A model generated the notes under the pieces. The model worked only from the letters and a program-made list of their open reading frames with translations, was not told the DNA's origin and ran no database searches. 64,000 bases of DNA from Trichobilharzia regenti (taxonomy: Eukaryota; Platyhelminthes; Trematoda; Strigeidida; Schistosomatidae). The translations under genes and the position numbers were made by a program. This document shows positions 44,676-54,572 of the stretch, one piece after another; the stretch's first letter is position 1, and each line of letters opens with the position of its first letter. Where the stretch lies: NCBI GenBank assembly GCA_944472135.2, contig OX235263.1, positions 8,229,517 through 8,293,516 on the forward strand, written 5' to 3'.

Positions 44676-45405
44676 AGAGAAAACAGAGGTGGGTGATGAA
44701 GATTCTGGCCAATAGCAATAGCAACAACAACAACAGACAACAATCAGCCAGCATAAATGGGAGGAACCTGAAAGAAACAACCTCCCTCACCTACCTACCT
44801 ACCTACCTGAGAAGTATCGTTTCAACTACAGGCAACGGAACTGCTGAGGATTGCATCAAAGCAGCGAGGATTGGGAAAGCAAGACAAACTTTCATTACTC
44901 TCAAGTCTGTGTGGAGGAGATGAACGGCACTCAGCATGAAAATGAAAATAAGATCCGGATTTTAAACTCCAATGTGAAGTCAGTCAGTGCTACTTACTAT
45001 GCAGATCAGAGACTAGTGCCATGTCATGAAGGGCACTTTGAACAAACTACAGACTTTCATCAACAGCTGCCTTTACTTAATACTGGTCAAGATCAGATGG
45101 CCGGCCACAAAAGATCAGTAAGGGGATCTCTGACAATGAGCGAACCAATCCAGCAGGAATCAATTGTGCAACAAAATCTGCTGAAAGAAATAGAGGTGGA
45201 TTGGCCGGTCATACTGTGCGAAAACAAACTATCAAGTGATATAACACACCAGGCAATCGCTCGTGTGGAGGTGATGTGAAGAGGAGATGAGAGCATGTGG
45301 CCAGACATGGTGTCGTGTGAAAGCATTGGTGGACAATCGGATGCAATAAAGACGTATGGCTGAAACCCTATGCTCCACTAGGAACTAAAGGAAAGAACTA
45401 TCAGC
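44676..45405 (+). mobile_element. RTE-2 retrotransposon, 3' part, decayed
   Basis: Blocks in order: the CAACAACAACAACAG tract region, CCTACCTACCTACC, RIGKARQTFITLKSVW, IRILNSNVKSV, RGGLAGHTV-like region and the 3' end AAACCCTATGCTCCACTAGG. Several frameshifts. Confidence 0.75.
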
Positions 45406-45420
45406 AAAAACCAACCAGGG

Positions 45421-45465
45421 AGTACTGGACATTTGTTTCGTCCTAGTTTGGAACTCTTCAGCAAT
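45421..45465 (-). ncRNA. Hammerhead ribozyme, intact core, weak stems
   Basis: GCAUUG / CUGAAGA / GUUC-CAAACUA-GGAC / GAAA / CAAAUGUC / CAGUAC. The core is complete. Stem I has one mismatch and stem III one mismatch, so activity is doubtful but possible. Confidence 0.55.
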
Positions 45466-45844
45466 GCACACCCACTACTCCACTGGTGACTGCATCCATT
45501 TCATGACTAATAAAGTTGCCTGGAGCTCTAGTGTGAACTGGTCACCGCCAGTGGGGTCCACCAGGTCGCTGATGAACACAAGTACTCATTGATGAGATTA
45601 ACTGTTGATGGAGCTAAAGATGGTGAATTTACCGAAGTTAGAATTTAAAGGTTATTGAATTGCCGTCCAACTGGTTGAATGTTCAACAAGCTTGACCTCA
45701 TAACCTGAAGTCCTCAGTTTGATAGATGCTTGGGAGTCGCTGATATGTGCTGCTGAAGAGTGTCAAACAGCTGTCCAGTCCTGTTCGGTTGGTTTCCATT
45801 AATGCCGGCTGTCTAACTGATATCAATGCGTGACCAAACTTCAG

Positions 45845-46585
45845 ACCATCAGATCCCTTTCCAAAAAAAAACGTTTTGGATCGGAATATGGAAAATATAA
45901 TGATGTTGAACGGCTGAAAGTAGTCGACTAAAACTCTGGACCTACAATGTTGCACTTAATAACAACAATCAGTAAAAAGACTTATCTAGAACCGAGAATA
46001 ATCCCAAACTCAACCTATTATGGTTGCGATTGATCCTCTTTTGGACTGAATTATGTGTATAGTCAACTTTTCTATGATGTTAGCAAGGCAAGTTTAGGAC
46101 TCACCGCTGATCGCCTTCAACTATCTAACGTTTCTGTCTGTAGAACAGGTGAAGTGGGTTCTACTTCCTGAGGAAACATTACTTTCCCACCAATATGTAA
46201 GAAACCTAGGTCCAACTAAGGCTTTGTCTTTTTTTATTTCAAAGTACCCCCCGGCCAACGGAGAGTCCCATAGCTTGGCGGCAGAATGATAAACTTGCGC
46301 GGTAAAATTCCTTATTCAACACTTAAATTAAGTCAACAAGTTCACCTTGACCACTGTCTAGTAAGCATTCAGGATGGCGCTTCTGTCAAATATTGAAAAT
46401 CGATAAAAAAACTTTACGAAATATAACTTCTGAGATAATATGAAATACTTTCTAAAACAAATTTAGAAACTAATCATTGAGTAGCGTTCACAAAAGCGCT
46501 AAAGCACACAATTCTCTTTTTCAGATTGGATTAAGAACAGGCAAATTGGTTAAACAACCAGTGAAAACCAACTGGAGAGTACTAA
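45845..46585. other. No gene seen; traces of SINE-like sequence
   Basis: 46535-46585 is a short SINE A piece (CAACCAGTGAAAACCAACTG). The remainder is unassigned. Confidence 0.35.
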
Positions 46586-46587
46586 GC

Positions 46588-47079
46588 TGATATGTATCCA
46601 TATATATATATATATGTATGGTGATCTCTCTTTCTGTTTGCTCGCTTAGTCTGTGACCATTTCAATTTGATGAACCTGTCTCCTGTAACAATATATATTC
46701 CCCTTATATTATATATAATATGAGTGTTTGTTGACAGTCCGTTGCTTGGTGACATATATCCATATTATATGTGTGGTTGTTGACATGTCTGCTATATTTT
46801 GCTATGTATATATGGATCGATACTTCATTATAATTAGCCATTCATGTTAAGACTGTCTATTGATGTGTTCACACACTTGTCTGGACATTCATATATATTT
46901 CGCTCACACAATCTTGTGTGACCACTTTTGGTGTGATACCACTTATTGCATTCTCCTTGTGTTTGGAAAATAGAAGTATCATCGCAAACCTAGTGGTCTT
47001 CTAAATTCCGCCTTCTTGCGTCAGGACTATTAAATTCTCGACCAGTACATAGCAATAATTTGGCGATGAGTACATAACA
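46588..47079 (+). mobile_element. Probable gypsy-type LTR
   Basis: This begins TGATATGTATCC and ends TACATAACA. It is followed directly by TTTGGCGACGGGGAAAA, which resembles the junction and primer-binding site of flatworm gypsy-like elements (TTTGGCGACGAGG). A nearly identical internal motif, AATTTGGCGATGAGTACATAACA, precedes the end. No gag or pol follows, so it is a solo or truncated copy. No target duplication was seen. Confidence 0.45.
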
Positions 47080-47184
47080 ATTTGGCGACGGGGAAAACTA
47101 CTATTAACCACTCAACAGCAGCAACATAACATAAGCAGATGTTTCGCCTTTTTGATTGTAACTCCTCACCAGCCCGTTCCCATG

Positions 47185-47310
47185 AACTACGGGTTCGCAT
47201 TTGGCTATTGAGACGGAATACTGTTTAACTTAGTGGTGACTACCAGTGGAATTCGCGAGAGGCATTTCTTTTTCCTATTTTGGGACTCTTCAACTGGGTG
47301 TAAATGTAGT
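47185..47310 (-). mobile_element. SINE E-like remnant
   Basis: Second copy of the 3849-3978 repeat. The minus strand has AGTTGAAGAGTCCCAAAATAGG, a hammerhead-like segment with a lost GAAA arm, then CACTGGTAGTCACCA. Confidence 0.5.
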
Positions 47311-47954
47311 TCCATTGAGAGTGAAGCTCAATCTGTTTACTAGGAGCCAATATATCAAAAAATGAATCCATAGTTCAACAGTGAAATGCTATCCAACCAC
47401 GTTAATCACTTCATGTTCGATTCCCAGTTGACACCTGCTCTAAACCTTGCCTACTTGGCAGTAGGCCTGGAAAAGAGTAAAGATTGAATCTGTAGGGATG
47501 GCAACAAACAACCTCGTATGACAACACCATTTCTACTGAGAAAGTTTAGAAGCTTGACGGTTTATACGCGACTCAGAACTCAAAGGGATCATAAAATTGT
47601 TAAACAAGGAACTGAACATTTCAAGTCAAGTAAAATCAATCAAAGGGGAAATTTATAATTTCACCAGATAACAGGTGAATTTAGAGTTACTGTTGTCACT
47701 TAGTGAATGGTGTTCATTTGAAAAAAGGTGTCTAGTTGACGGTTATATCTAGCCACTAATAGTTAATGGTATTATCTGAGAGGACATAGCTGGGACCAAC
47801 CTCACACATAAATACAAACACACAGTGTATTTCAAATAGACCAATCAATAATGTTATTAGTTGCTGATATTGGTTGTCAGTGGAATGCGGATTTCCCCAG
47901 AGTTAGAGCTCCTCAACTAAGACTGTATTCAAGAATTGGTTTGTAGGGATTTGG

Positions 47955-48330
47955 TTGATTGGTTACAGGATTTCATCATGAGCTGACATTGGTTAGAGAA
48001 CCACTGGAAAACCTGAAAGTACTGCATAAGTGTTTCTTCCTACTTTGGGACTCTTCAGCAGTACGTGCCCACCGACACTATTTGAACCCAGGTCTTTCTG
48101 GTTACAAGGCCAGCCAGCTCGTAGACCATCAAGACACTGGGACTCAATCCAGTGGCCCATGAATTCTAACTTCTGCGAATTCATGATATAGCGCAACCGC
48201 TAGCCAATGTCTTCGGTGAGTATTTGTCCTCACACCCGACCTGCTGCATCCTACTGGTCACAACTTCTCACTGGAACCCCAGGTAACTACCTACCTGAAT
48301 AGGGCTAGTTGCCAGTGAGCATCTCTACTA
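47955..48330 (-). mobile_element. SINE A1, full length
   Basis: 3' end CATGAGCTGACATTGG, ribozyme with intact CUGAAGA but GUC changed (AUGCAGUAC), tRNA-like head with worn B box, and full upstream body to the TTGCCAGTGAGCATCTC terminus. This copy and 38305-38665 best define the A1 length of roughly 360-370 bp. Confidence 0.8.
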
Positions 48331-48419
48331 ATACCGTATTCTTAGACATACTGAATTGTAATTCTTAATGTTTCAAGCCTAATAGCAGTTGATTAGTTAT
48401 AGATATATCTGCTGAAAAG

Positions 48420-48540
48420 CAGGCAGTACTGGACAGCTGCTTCGTCCTGGTTCGGAACTCTTCACTACAAGATACTACCTGGACCATCGGAGTACAAGGC
48501 AAGCACGTTTCGCATTTTACTACTAGGGTGGTGGGTGGAT
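48420..48540 (-). mobile_element. SINE A, fragment
   Basis: GCAGTACTGGACAGCTGCTTCGTCCTGGTTCGGAACTC marks the ribozyme region. The rest is decayed. Confidence 0.5.
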
Positions 48541-48689
48541 GAGTGCCAATAGAATCTGTGATAGGCACGTCAACCTAATTTGGGATTTATTAACCAGATT
48601 TACCTGCATTTCTAATGAAGGATGATTCGGTTGCCATGGTGACTACAGCTCGGTCTGCTTACTGAGAAGCAACATGTTAACAGTGATGT

Positions 48690-48890
48690 CGTTGCTGGTT
48701 TAATGTTAGAATGTTCTATAACCACATCAATCGGCGATCAAGGGTTCGATTCCCGGCCAAAAACTACTGATAAACACAGAAATAAAGAGGGAAGTTTGTG
48801 GGGGGGGGCGAGGCTAGCAACCCTAGTCCAACAAAACCTCAACAACACTCCTCTTATTGAGATTTCATAGCTTGAAGTCTTATGAATCAG
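48690..48890 (+). mobile_element. SINE B, diverged
   Basis: B box GGGTTCGATTCCCGG, body with GAGGGAAGTTTGTGGGGG and GGCTAGCAACCC, tail CATAGCTTGAAG. Confidence 0.6.
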
Positions 48891-48899
48891 AAATGTGTC

Positions 48900-49598
48900 A
48901 ACAAAAATTGAGCATTTTGAAGTTAAACAAAATCAATAAAAATGGGAATTTGTGATTTCATTAGATAACAGGTGAATTTACAGTTACTGATATCTTTCAG
49001 TGAATGGTGTTCATTTGAAAGTTGACAGTTTTATGTCTATCTACTGATATTATCTCATAAAACACACTTGGATCTAACCACCCTCCTCTCCCCTACCTAG
49101 ACATACGTGAGTGGCCTTAGCAATGAATTCTAGAATGCTTATTTCGTCTGATTTAGAACTCATCAGGTAACAGTGTAGTATTTAGACAGACTGAATTCTA
49201 TATTTCTGTCCCTATATATATATATATATTTTTTGTAGGCATTCGAAAGAGTTTTTTTTACGCTTTATTGTCTCTGATATAACATGTTATTCCCCATTCT
49301 CAGCCCGCCCCACCTAATACTTAATTACCTACTCATCGATTAACAAAAAATATCGATTACCCGTCTAAGATAATCTAATTTCTGTACTTACTCTTTTCCC
49401 TCCCTCCCACCTTCCTTCCTTCCTTACTTCCTACCTTCCTATATCCAGGGAAATGTTTACGAGTATGTTAATGATCTTTGGTTTGCTTGCATCGATAACT
49501 TGTGTAACAAAACAATCCTGTCATATAATACATATCTATCTTATCTATCTGTAATGCTTTTGTATGCTTGTCTATGACTTCACTTTTTTACAGAGTAC

Positions 49599-49600
<2 letters not shown>
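48900..49600. other. No gene seen; AT-rich DNA
   Basis: Contains short TA and CCTT runs. No feature assigned. Confidence 0.35.

Positions 49601-49648
<48 letters not shown>
49601..49648. repeat. (TA)n microsatellite
   Basis: About 24 uninterrupted TA units. Confidence 0.95.
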
Positions 49649-49650
<2 letters not shown>

Positions 49651-49857
49651 GTATACGTGCGTGGGTGTGTGCATGTGTGTGGGTGTATGTTTCCTAAATG
49701 ATTACCATCTGTCTATTATTTCAGGCAAATGAATTATCGATTTTTCCTATTTTAGATGGATATATTTGTATATTTGGAAAGTCTGAAAGTCTGTTTGTGG
49801 TTTATTTTAGTTAGTCCTATGTGCTCTATAGTTTGGTTTGTAAGGGTTAGTTTTGTT

Positions 49858-50055
49858 ATTTTACGAGTTGATCACGGATTGATATCAGTTAGAGAACCAT
49901 TAAAAACCAGCACTGGAGTACTGGACAGCCAGCCGTTTCATCCCAGTTTTGGAAATCATCGCCAGTACGCACCCCCTCCCACCAGGGTTCGAACCCACGA
50001 CCTTCTAGTTACAAGGCAGGCAAGCTCGTATACCATTCAGCCACTGGTACCCGAT
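49858..50055 (-). mobile_element. SINE A2, pair member
   Basis: 3' end GATCACGGATTGATATCAG, A2-type hammerhead (GCGATGATTTCC), B box GGTTCGAACCC, A-box region. The two copies meet directly at CCGATTCAATGGTATACGAG. Confidence 0.75.
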
Positions 50056-50230
50056 TCAATGGTATACGAGCTTGCCTTGTAACCGGAAGGTACTGGGTCC
50101 GAACCCTATCGGTGGGTGCGTACTGGCAATGATTCCCAAACTAGGATGAAACAGCAGCTGTCCATTACTCCAGTGCTGGTTTTCAATGGTTCTCTAACTG
50201 ATATCAGTCCTATATGTATTGTAAAACAAA
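50056..50230 (+). mobile_element. SINE A2, pair member
   Basis: It starts inside the tRNA-like head (GGTATACGAGCTTGCCTTG), then B box remnant, A2 hammerhead (GGCAATGATTCCC ... GATGAAACAGCAGCTGTCC) and 3' end. Confidence 0.75.
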
Positions 50231-50269
50231 TGCGGAGAATACAAAAAAGAGGCAATTAGCATTACACGA

Positions 50270-50625
50270 GGGTGAAATCAGTTAGAGAACCCGAAGAAAC
50301 CAATCAGGGAGTCCTAGACAGTCAGCTGTTTCGTTCTAGTACCTGGGACTCTTAATTAGCAGTGCCCACTTACTGGAATTCGAACCTAAGACCTTCTGGT
50401 TCCAAGGTGAATTCTTATGCAACGCAACCTTCAGCCAATGATTGTGACGAGTGAATGTTCTCTTACTTGAATTGGTTGACCTCGCCTTCGTTGGTTACGA
50501 CTTCTCACTAGAACTCCACGAGTTGGAATTCAACGATCGATGGATTGGACGAAACGTGTGTCTAGTAATCTCTGAGAGTCTTCCAATGGTCCTCTAATTA
50601 ATGTCAGTTCATGATCAAGCCTGTA
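50270..50625. mobile_element. SINE A pair, decayed
   Basis: A minus-strand copy (50275-50520) with B box ATTCGAACC and a broken ribozyme is followed by a plus-strand 3' end (50520-50625, GTCCTCTAATTAATGTCAG). Confidence 0.6.
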
Positions 50626-50842
50626 ACAGATTAAATCCCTGGAGGTTAAAACTTTGCAGCTAGAAATGACTCGAGAAGACCTTATTGATCAGCAACTGTA
50701 GAGGTGGTGATGGTAGTGAAAATGTTAAATATGATTCACACCACAAGTGGACACGATCAATTCGTTGTAGGATGCGTAGGCTAAAAGACCCGGTGAACCC
50801 AACTAAACAAAATACTATAATTTACAAAATACCCTGCAATGT

Positions 50843-51041
50843 GTGCGTCGATAGCACAGCGGTTGGGACTCTCACCGACCATGCACATGGTCTGGGGTGC
50901 GACCCCCTGCCGACGCACATCTGATATCTATAGTCGGCTTGCAAAATTTGGGCTATCGATATTACATGCTGAAAGTCCCATACTTGTACCAAAAATATGG
51001 TATGGAATCAAGCTGTAATAAAAATAAATAAATAAAATAAA
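50843..51041 (+). mobile_element. SINE C, inserted in a PLE
   Basis: tRNA-like head (CGATAGCACAGCGGTTGGG, GGGGTGCGACCCC in the B-box position, acceptor-like GTGCGTCG/CCGACGCAC), body CTGATATCTATAGTCGGC and an A-rich (AAAT)n tail. The nuclease frame is split between PCN and the GQTSR segment. Only a 4-bp possible duplication (AATG) is visible. Confidence 0.75.
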
Positions 51042-51131
51042 AAATGATTGTGAGTGAGGTCAACTAAATAGGTCAAACTAGTAGATTGGGGGTGGGTGGG
51101 TAATCAGATTGTCGGAACACAAGAATTTAGC

Positions 51132-51390
51132 TAAGGGAAGAATGTCGAGTGAGTTTACTGATAAGTCTTCGTACAGGAAGACCATAAGTCATGTTAATAT
51201 ATGTGTAAAACTTGGGCACTGTGGTATTAAGTAATTCCATATTAGTTTGTTTATTAAATGTATCACACAGTGAAACAGTATTGTATACTGGATGACGTTT
51301 CGAACACAATTTATTGTTCATAATCATAAAAAAAAAAATACTGTTTCACTGTGTGATAAATTTAATAAACAAACTAATAAGGGAAGAATG
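51132..51390. repeat. 13-bp target site duplication around a PLE fold-back insert
   Basis: TAAGGGAAGAATG at 51132-51144 and 51378-51390, exactly flanking 51145-51377. Confidence 0.85.
51145..51377. mobile_element. Miniature PLE 3'-end fold-back insertion
   Basis: 233 bp made of a reversed PLE 3' end (51145-51322, complement of 60560-60690 type sequence), an A11 tract and a forward copy of the terminal 40 bp (CTGTTTCACTGTGTGATAAA ...). The two terminal pieces are inverted copies. No coding capacity. Confidence 0.75.
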
Positions 51391-51994
51391 GTTGACCCCG
51401 AGAAGATAAGTAATTCAGGAAAAAACTCAGCGATTGCACTGCATGTATGCATTAACACACAAACACACAATAGGGTGGGTGGGAGAGGGTTAAAATTCTA
51501 AAAAGTAATCTATGTAGGTGGAGAAAGAGGTTGATTACTGAGTCCTGGTTCATCGAGTTTACACCCAACGGAACACATGCAACAGAGATGACTTAATGCA
51601 AATATCAGAGATATGGAAGATATTATTAGCACTAGTCAGTCAAACCAGAGGAGGACAATAAATAATCTCAAAATTCTATTTCAATTCAATTCACGTACAT
51701 GACGACATTCTAACAAGTAACTTATTATGACTATAAAAACACTCGTCTTATTTCCCATCTGATTGTAATTGATTAACAACACTCATATTATTATTTCTGA
51801 ATGTACATTATCTCATATTGAATTTTATTCCAATATCTAGTCGATTCCACACATGTATATAAATGAAGTAAGAAAGTTGTGTGAGTGAGTGACTGCCTTG
51901 ATATGATTATGAGTGGCAATAGTTTGTGCTCGAAACGTGGTCATCAGTTAATATTACTGTATAACACTGTGTGTTTTATCATATAGTCTGTGGG

Positions 51995-52270
51995 AAGGGA
52001 TTAGCAACAAGAAACTCTGGTAACAAGCCGACCAAGAACCTTTTTTCCGATAAATACATCGAAGAAAATGTAGAGTGATTGGCGACGCTCCTCTTAGAAG
52101 ACCGTTGAGTGTCATCATGCACCGAGTTGATCTCCGAATGGATTCCGAATACGAAATAATGAGTTGAACGTCCGAATGTGAGCAGGAAATGAAGACGTTT
52201 GAGAAAATAAGGAGGTTTATAGAAAACAAGGTGAAATAAAGGTGTGTTATTGAAGTCGCGTTTTTCACTG
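51995..52270 (+). mobile_element. RTE-2-like fragment, diverged
   Basis: AGCAACAAGAAACTCTGG and GATTGGCGACGCTCCTCTTAGAAGACCG parallel the RTE-2 block encoding ITNKELWEQ and WIGHSLRRP. Open frames on the other strand here are not considered real. Confidence 0.55.
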
Positions 52271-52474
52271 GGAGCCGACGGGAATAGAATTAAATTACTG
52301 TCAGGGGTCAAACCCAGGACTTTCAGATGGTCGGTCGGCCAAATAGATTGAATTTTAAATTCTGTCCACGAGTGTTATATGTCACTGTGACTAATCAGTG
52401 GCAATCAGTGACGAAATCTACATCAAAAATTATCAAAATCCCTTGAGTACTCAAAATTTCAATATCGATATTTA

Positions 52475-52735
52475 TGTTGTGCTTTGGTGGAAAAGTGGTA
52501 GAGTACTCGCCAACCATGCCTCATATATTTCGGGGTTCGATCCCCGGCCACTGACGCAGTTCTCCTTTACCTTGCTAAGCCAGCAACTCGGCTGGTAAAG
52601 AGGGAAGGTTATGGAGCGTGATACTAACAACCCCATCCCGTAAAAGATCAACATTACTTCTACAGAAACTTCAAGCCTCCAGTCTTAAGCCGCCTATGTT
52701 CAACTGTGAAAGTAAGGGATAAAACCAAAATTACA
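52475..52735 (+). mobile_element. SINE B
   Basis: Head TGGTGGAAAAGTGGTAGAG, GGGGTTCGATCCCCGG, body GGTAAAGAGGGAAGGTTATG, tail CCTATGTTCAACTGTGAAAG. Confidence 0.75.
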
Positions 52736-52739
52736 ATAA

Positions 52740-53184
52740 AATTGGGATGACTGAGCAACGAGTCGTTTCGTTTAATTGTTAGATTTTCATTGCGATTCAA
52801 CATCATTTATAGGGACTATTGAAAACAAAGGGAGGGGGTGCTGAAAAGCCAGGGCTCGAACCCGGGGCTTTAGGGTTTCAAAACCAAGCTCATCGGCTAT
52901 TCAGTCACTAGTATAACACTGCCCACCACAAATGCCAGGGATTAACACCAGCTTCATCTTGACACAGTGGAACCCACTTAGGACCTCCCCAGTTTTTAAT
53001 GACCTCCTTCCTACCTAACTGATGTTGATTTCTGATGAGAATCTAACACAACTTGAAATTAGTCCAAAATTTCCACAAATTATTTTATGCGATAAAACTG
53101 TTTCATAAAATATGCTGTCGTAAAAACATTCCATTTTGTAAACATATAATGTTTGTGATCATTATTAATTTTTCAAAACTTCAT
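52740..53184. other. No gene seen; one worn tRNA-like repeat
   Basis: 52850-52960 has a B-box-like GGCTCGAACCCGG and may be an old minus-strand SINE. The rest is unassigned. Confidence 0.35.
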
Positions 53185-53186
53185 CT

Positions 53187-53191
53187 CTTCC

Positions 53192-53227
<36 letters not shown>
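53187..53227. repeat. (TTA)n microsatellite
   Basis: About 13 TTA units. Confidence 0.9.
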
Positions 53228-54572
53228 GCCAAAACCTTTTTTGAAAGCAAAAACAATCAATAAAGCATTTAACCAATAGGATGAAAGTCCTAAATATAGG
53301 TGGGAGATGAAGTTGTAATTTGATTGGATAATTCAAATCATTCGCTAAAATAGTTTAAAATGCACTTTTATCATTTTTAAAACAACCTTATTTATTATCT
53401 CTATTGATATTATTTTTATTAAAAATAAGATTATTTGTTGTTGTCACCGTAAAATAGGATGCAACCTACACACCAACCCCAAATGTGAAATAGTGACTTA
53501 AGTCTGATTATATTTTATGAAGGGTTGACAAGCCGAACTTGTTCTTAAACAATTTACATATAGATAGGGTAGGAGCACTTTAGACGCTGCAACCGTCCTA
53601 CACAACAGTATCATCTTATCATTAGATGAAGGTGCCAAATACGTTCGTTGCACGTTTATCAACTTCACTTCTGCTTTCGACTCTGTACCTAGATGTCTCT
53701 TGCTAAATAAGCTCTCGATGATACAAACTGAGTCCTGGGTTACAAACTGGTTGCATTCCAATTTCTCAAACAGAATGCAGTACACTGTATAGAAGGGTAA
53801 ATCCTCCTCTGTTGTGCTCACTGAAGCTGGTGTCCCCCAAGGTGCTGTAATCTCCCCTCTACTTCTCTTTTCTTTCTTTCTACGTGACTTACAGTCTTCA
53901 AATGACATTAATTTTATTAAATATGCTGATGATCTGACTGTATCTTTGCCTGTCGTCAAGTGTCAAAGTGATTGCTCCAAACTAAATGGCTTTCTATCAG
54001 AAATCAGCCAGTGGTCCAGGGAAAATGGTCTAACCTAAATATATAATATTAATTATATAAATAATATAATCTAAATATAAAACAGTCAATCAATTTCATC
54101 TTTAGGCACAAATCTGACCTAAACAAAGTGGTAAGAACTCACGAGGTGTACAACATTGGTGGCACTGAAATAGAGGCCAAGTTGGAAATTAAATATCTTG
54201 GCGTTATTCTATCTGCTGATCTCTCTTGGTCGTCTCATATCCTGATGATTTCCAAGAAAATATTCCGTCTTACCTTCTACATCAAGAAGTTAAGACATTC
54301 TGGAATAACCCAACCCAACCCAACCCTTACTCTTACGATTCGTTAACTCTTGCATCCTGGCTATTATTCTCTATTGTTTCCCCTTAGTCTTTCCAGGGCT
54401 GGCTAGTGAATAAAGACTATGCTTTATTATGTAGGGTGTTAAAGGTTGTCAGCAGGGTAAGCCACAGTGTACCGCCTAACCAGCTTGTTATTATTCTGGT
54501 CGACAGGCACATGGACTCATGTGAAAAATGGGTTAAATCCATTTTATCTATCTAACTCACACTACCACCCTC

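Larger units (their letters stand above)
44635..45840. mobile_element. SINE A pair interrupted by RTE-2
   Basis: A minus-strand SINE A1 3' end (44635-44675) continues at 45410-45530 with ribozyme and body. A plus-strand copy follows (45530-45840; head worn, ribozyme with a deletion, GTGCTGCTGAAGAGTGTCAAACAGCTG). No clean target duplication was found for the RTE-2 insert. Confidence 0.6.
50680..51960 (+). mobile_element. Penelope-like element, nuclease region, interrupted twice
   Basis: Left piece: SIRCRMRRLKDPVNPTKQNTIIYKIPCN (approach to the GIY half). After a SINE C (50843-51041) the frame resumes with the GQTSRL segment, then is interrupted by a fold-back insert (51145-51377). It resumes with SGKNSAIALHVC, VGGRGLKF and WRKRLITESWFIEFTPNGTHATEM, the C-terminal part also seen at 60160-60490. 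The 3' noncoding region runs to about 51960 and contains GCTCGAAACGTGGTCATCAG. Confidence 0.7.

Noticed and set aside
52000..52311. Minus-strand frames of 104-110 residues
   Set aside because: They are shadows of a plus-strand RTE-2-like fragment and show no protein-like pattern.
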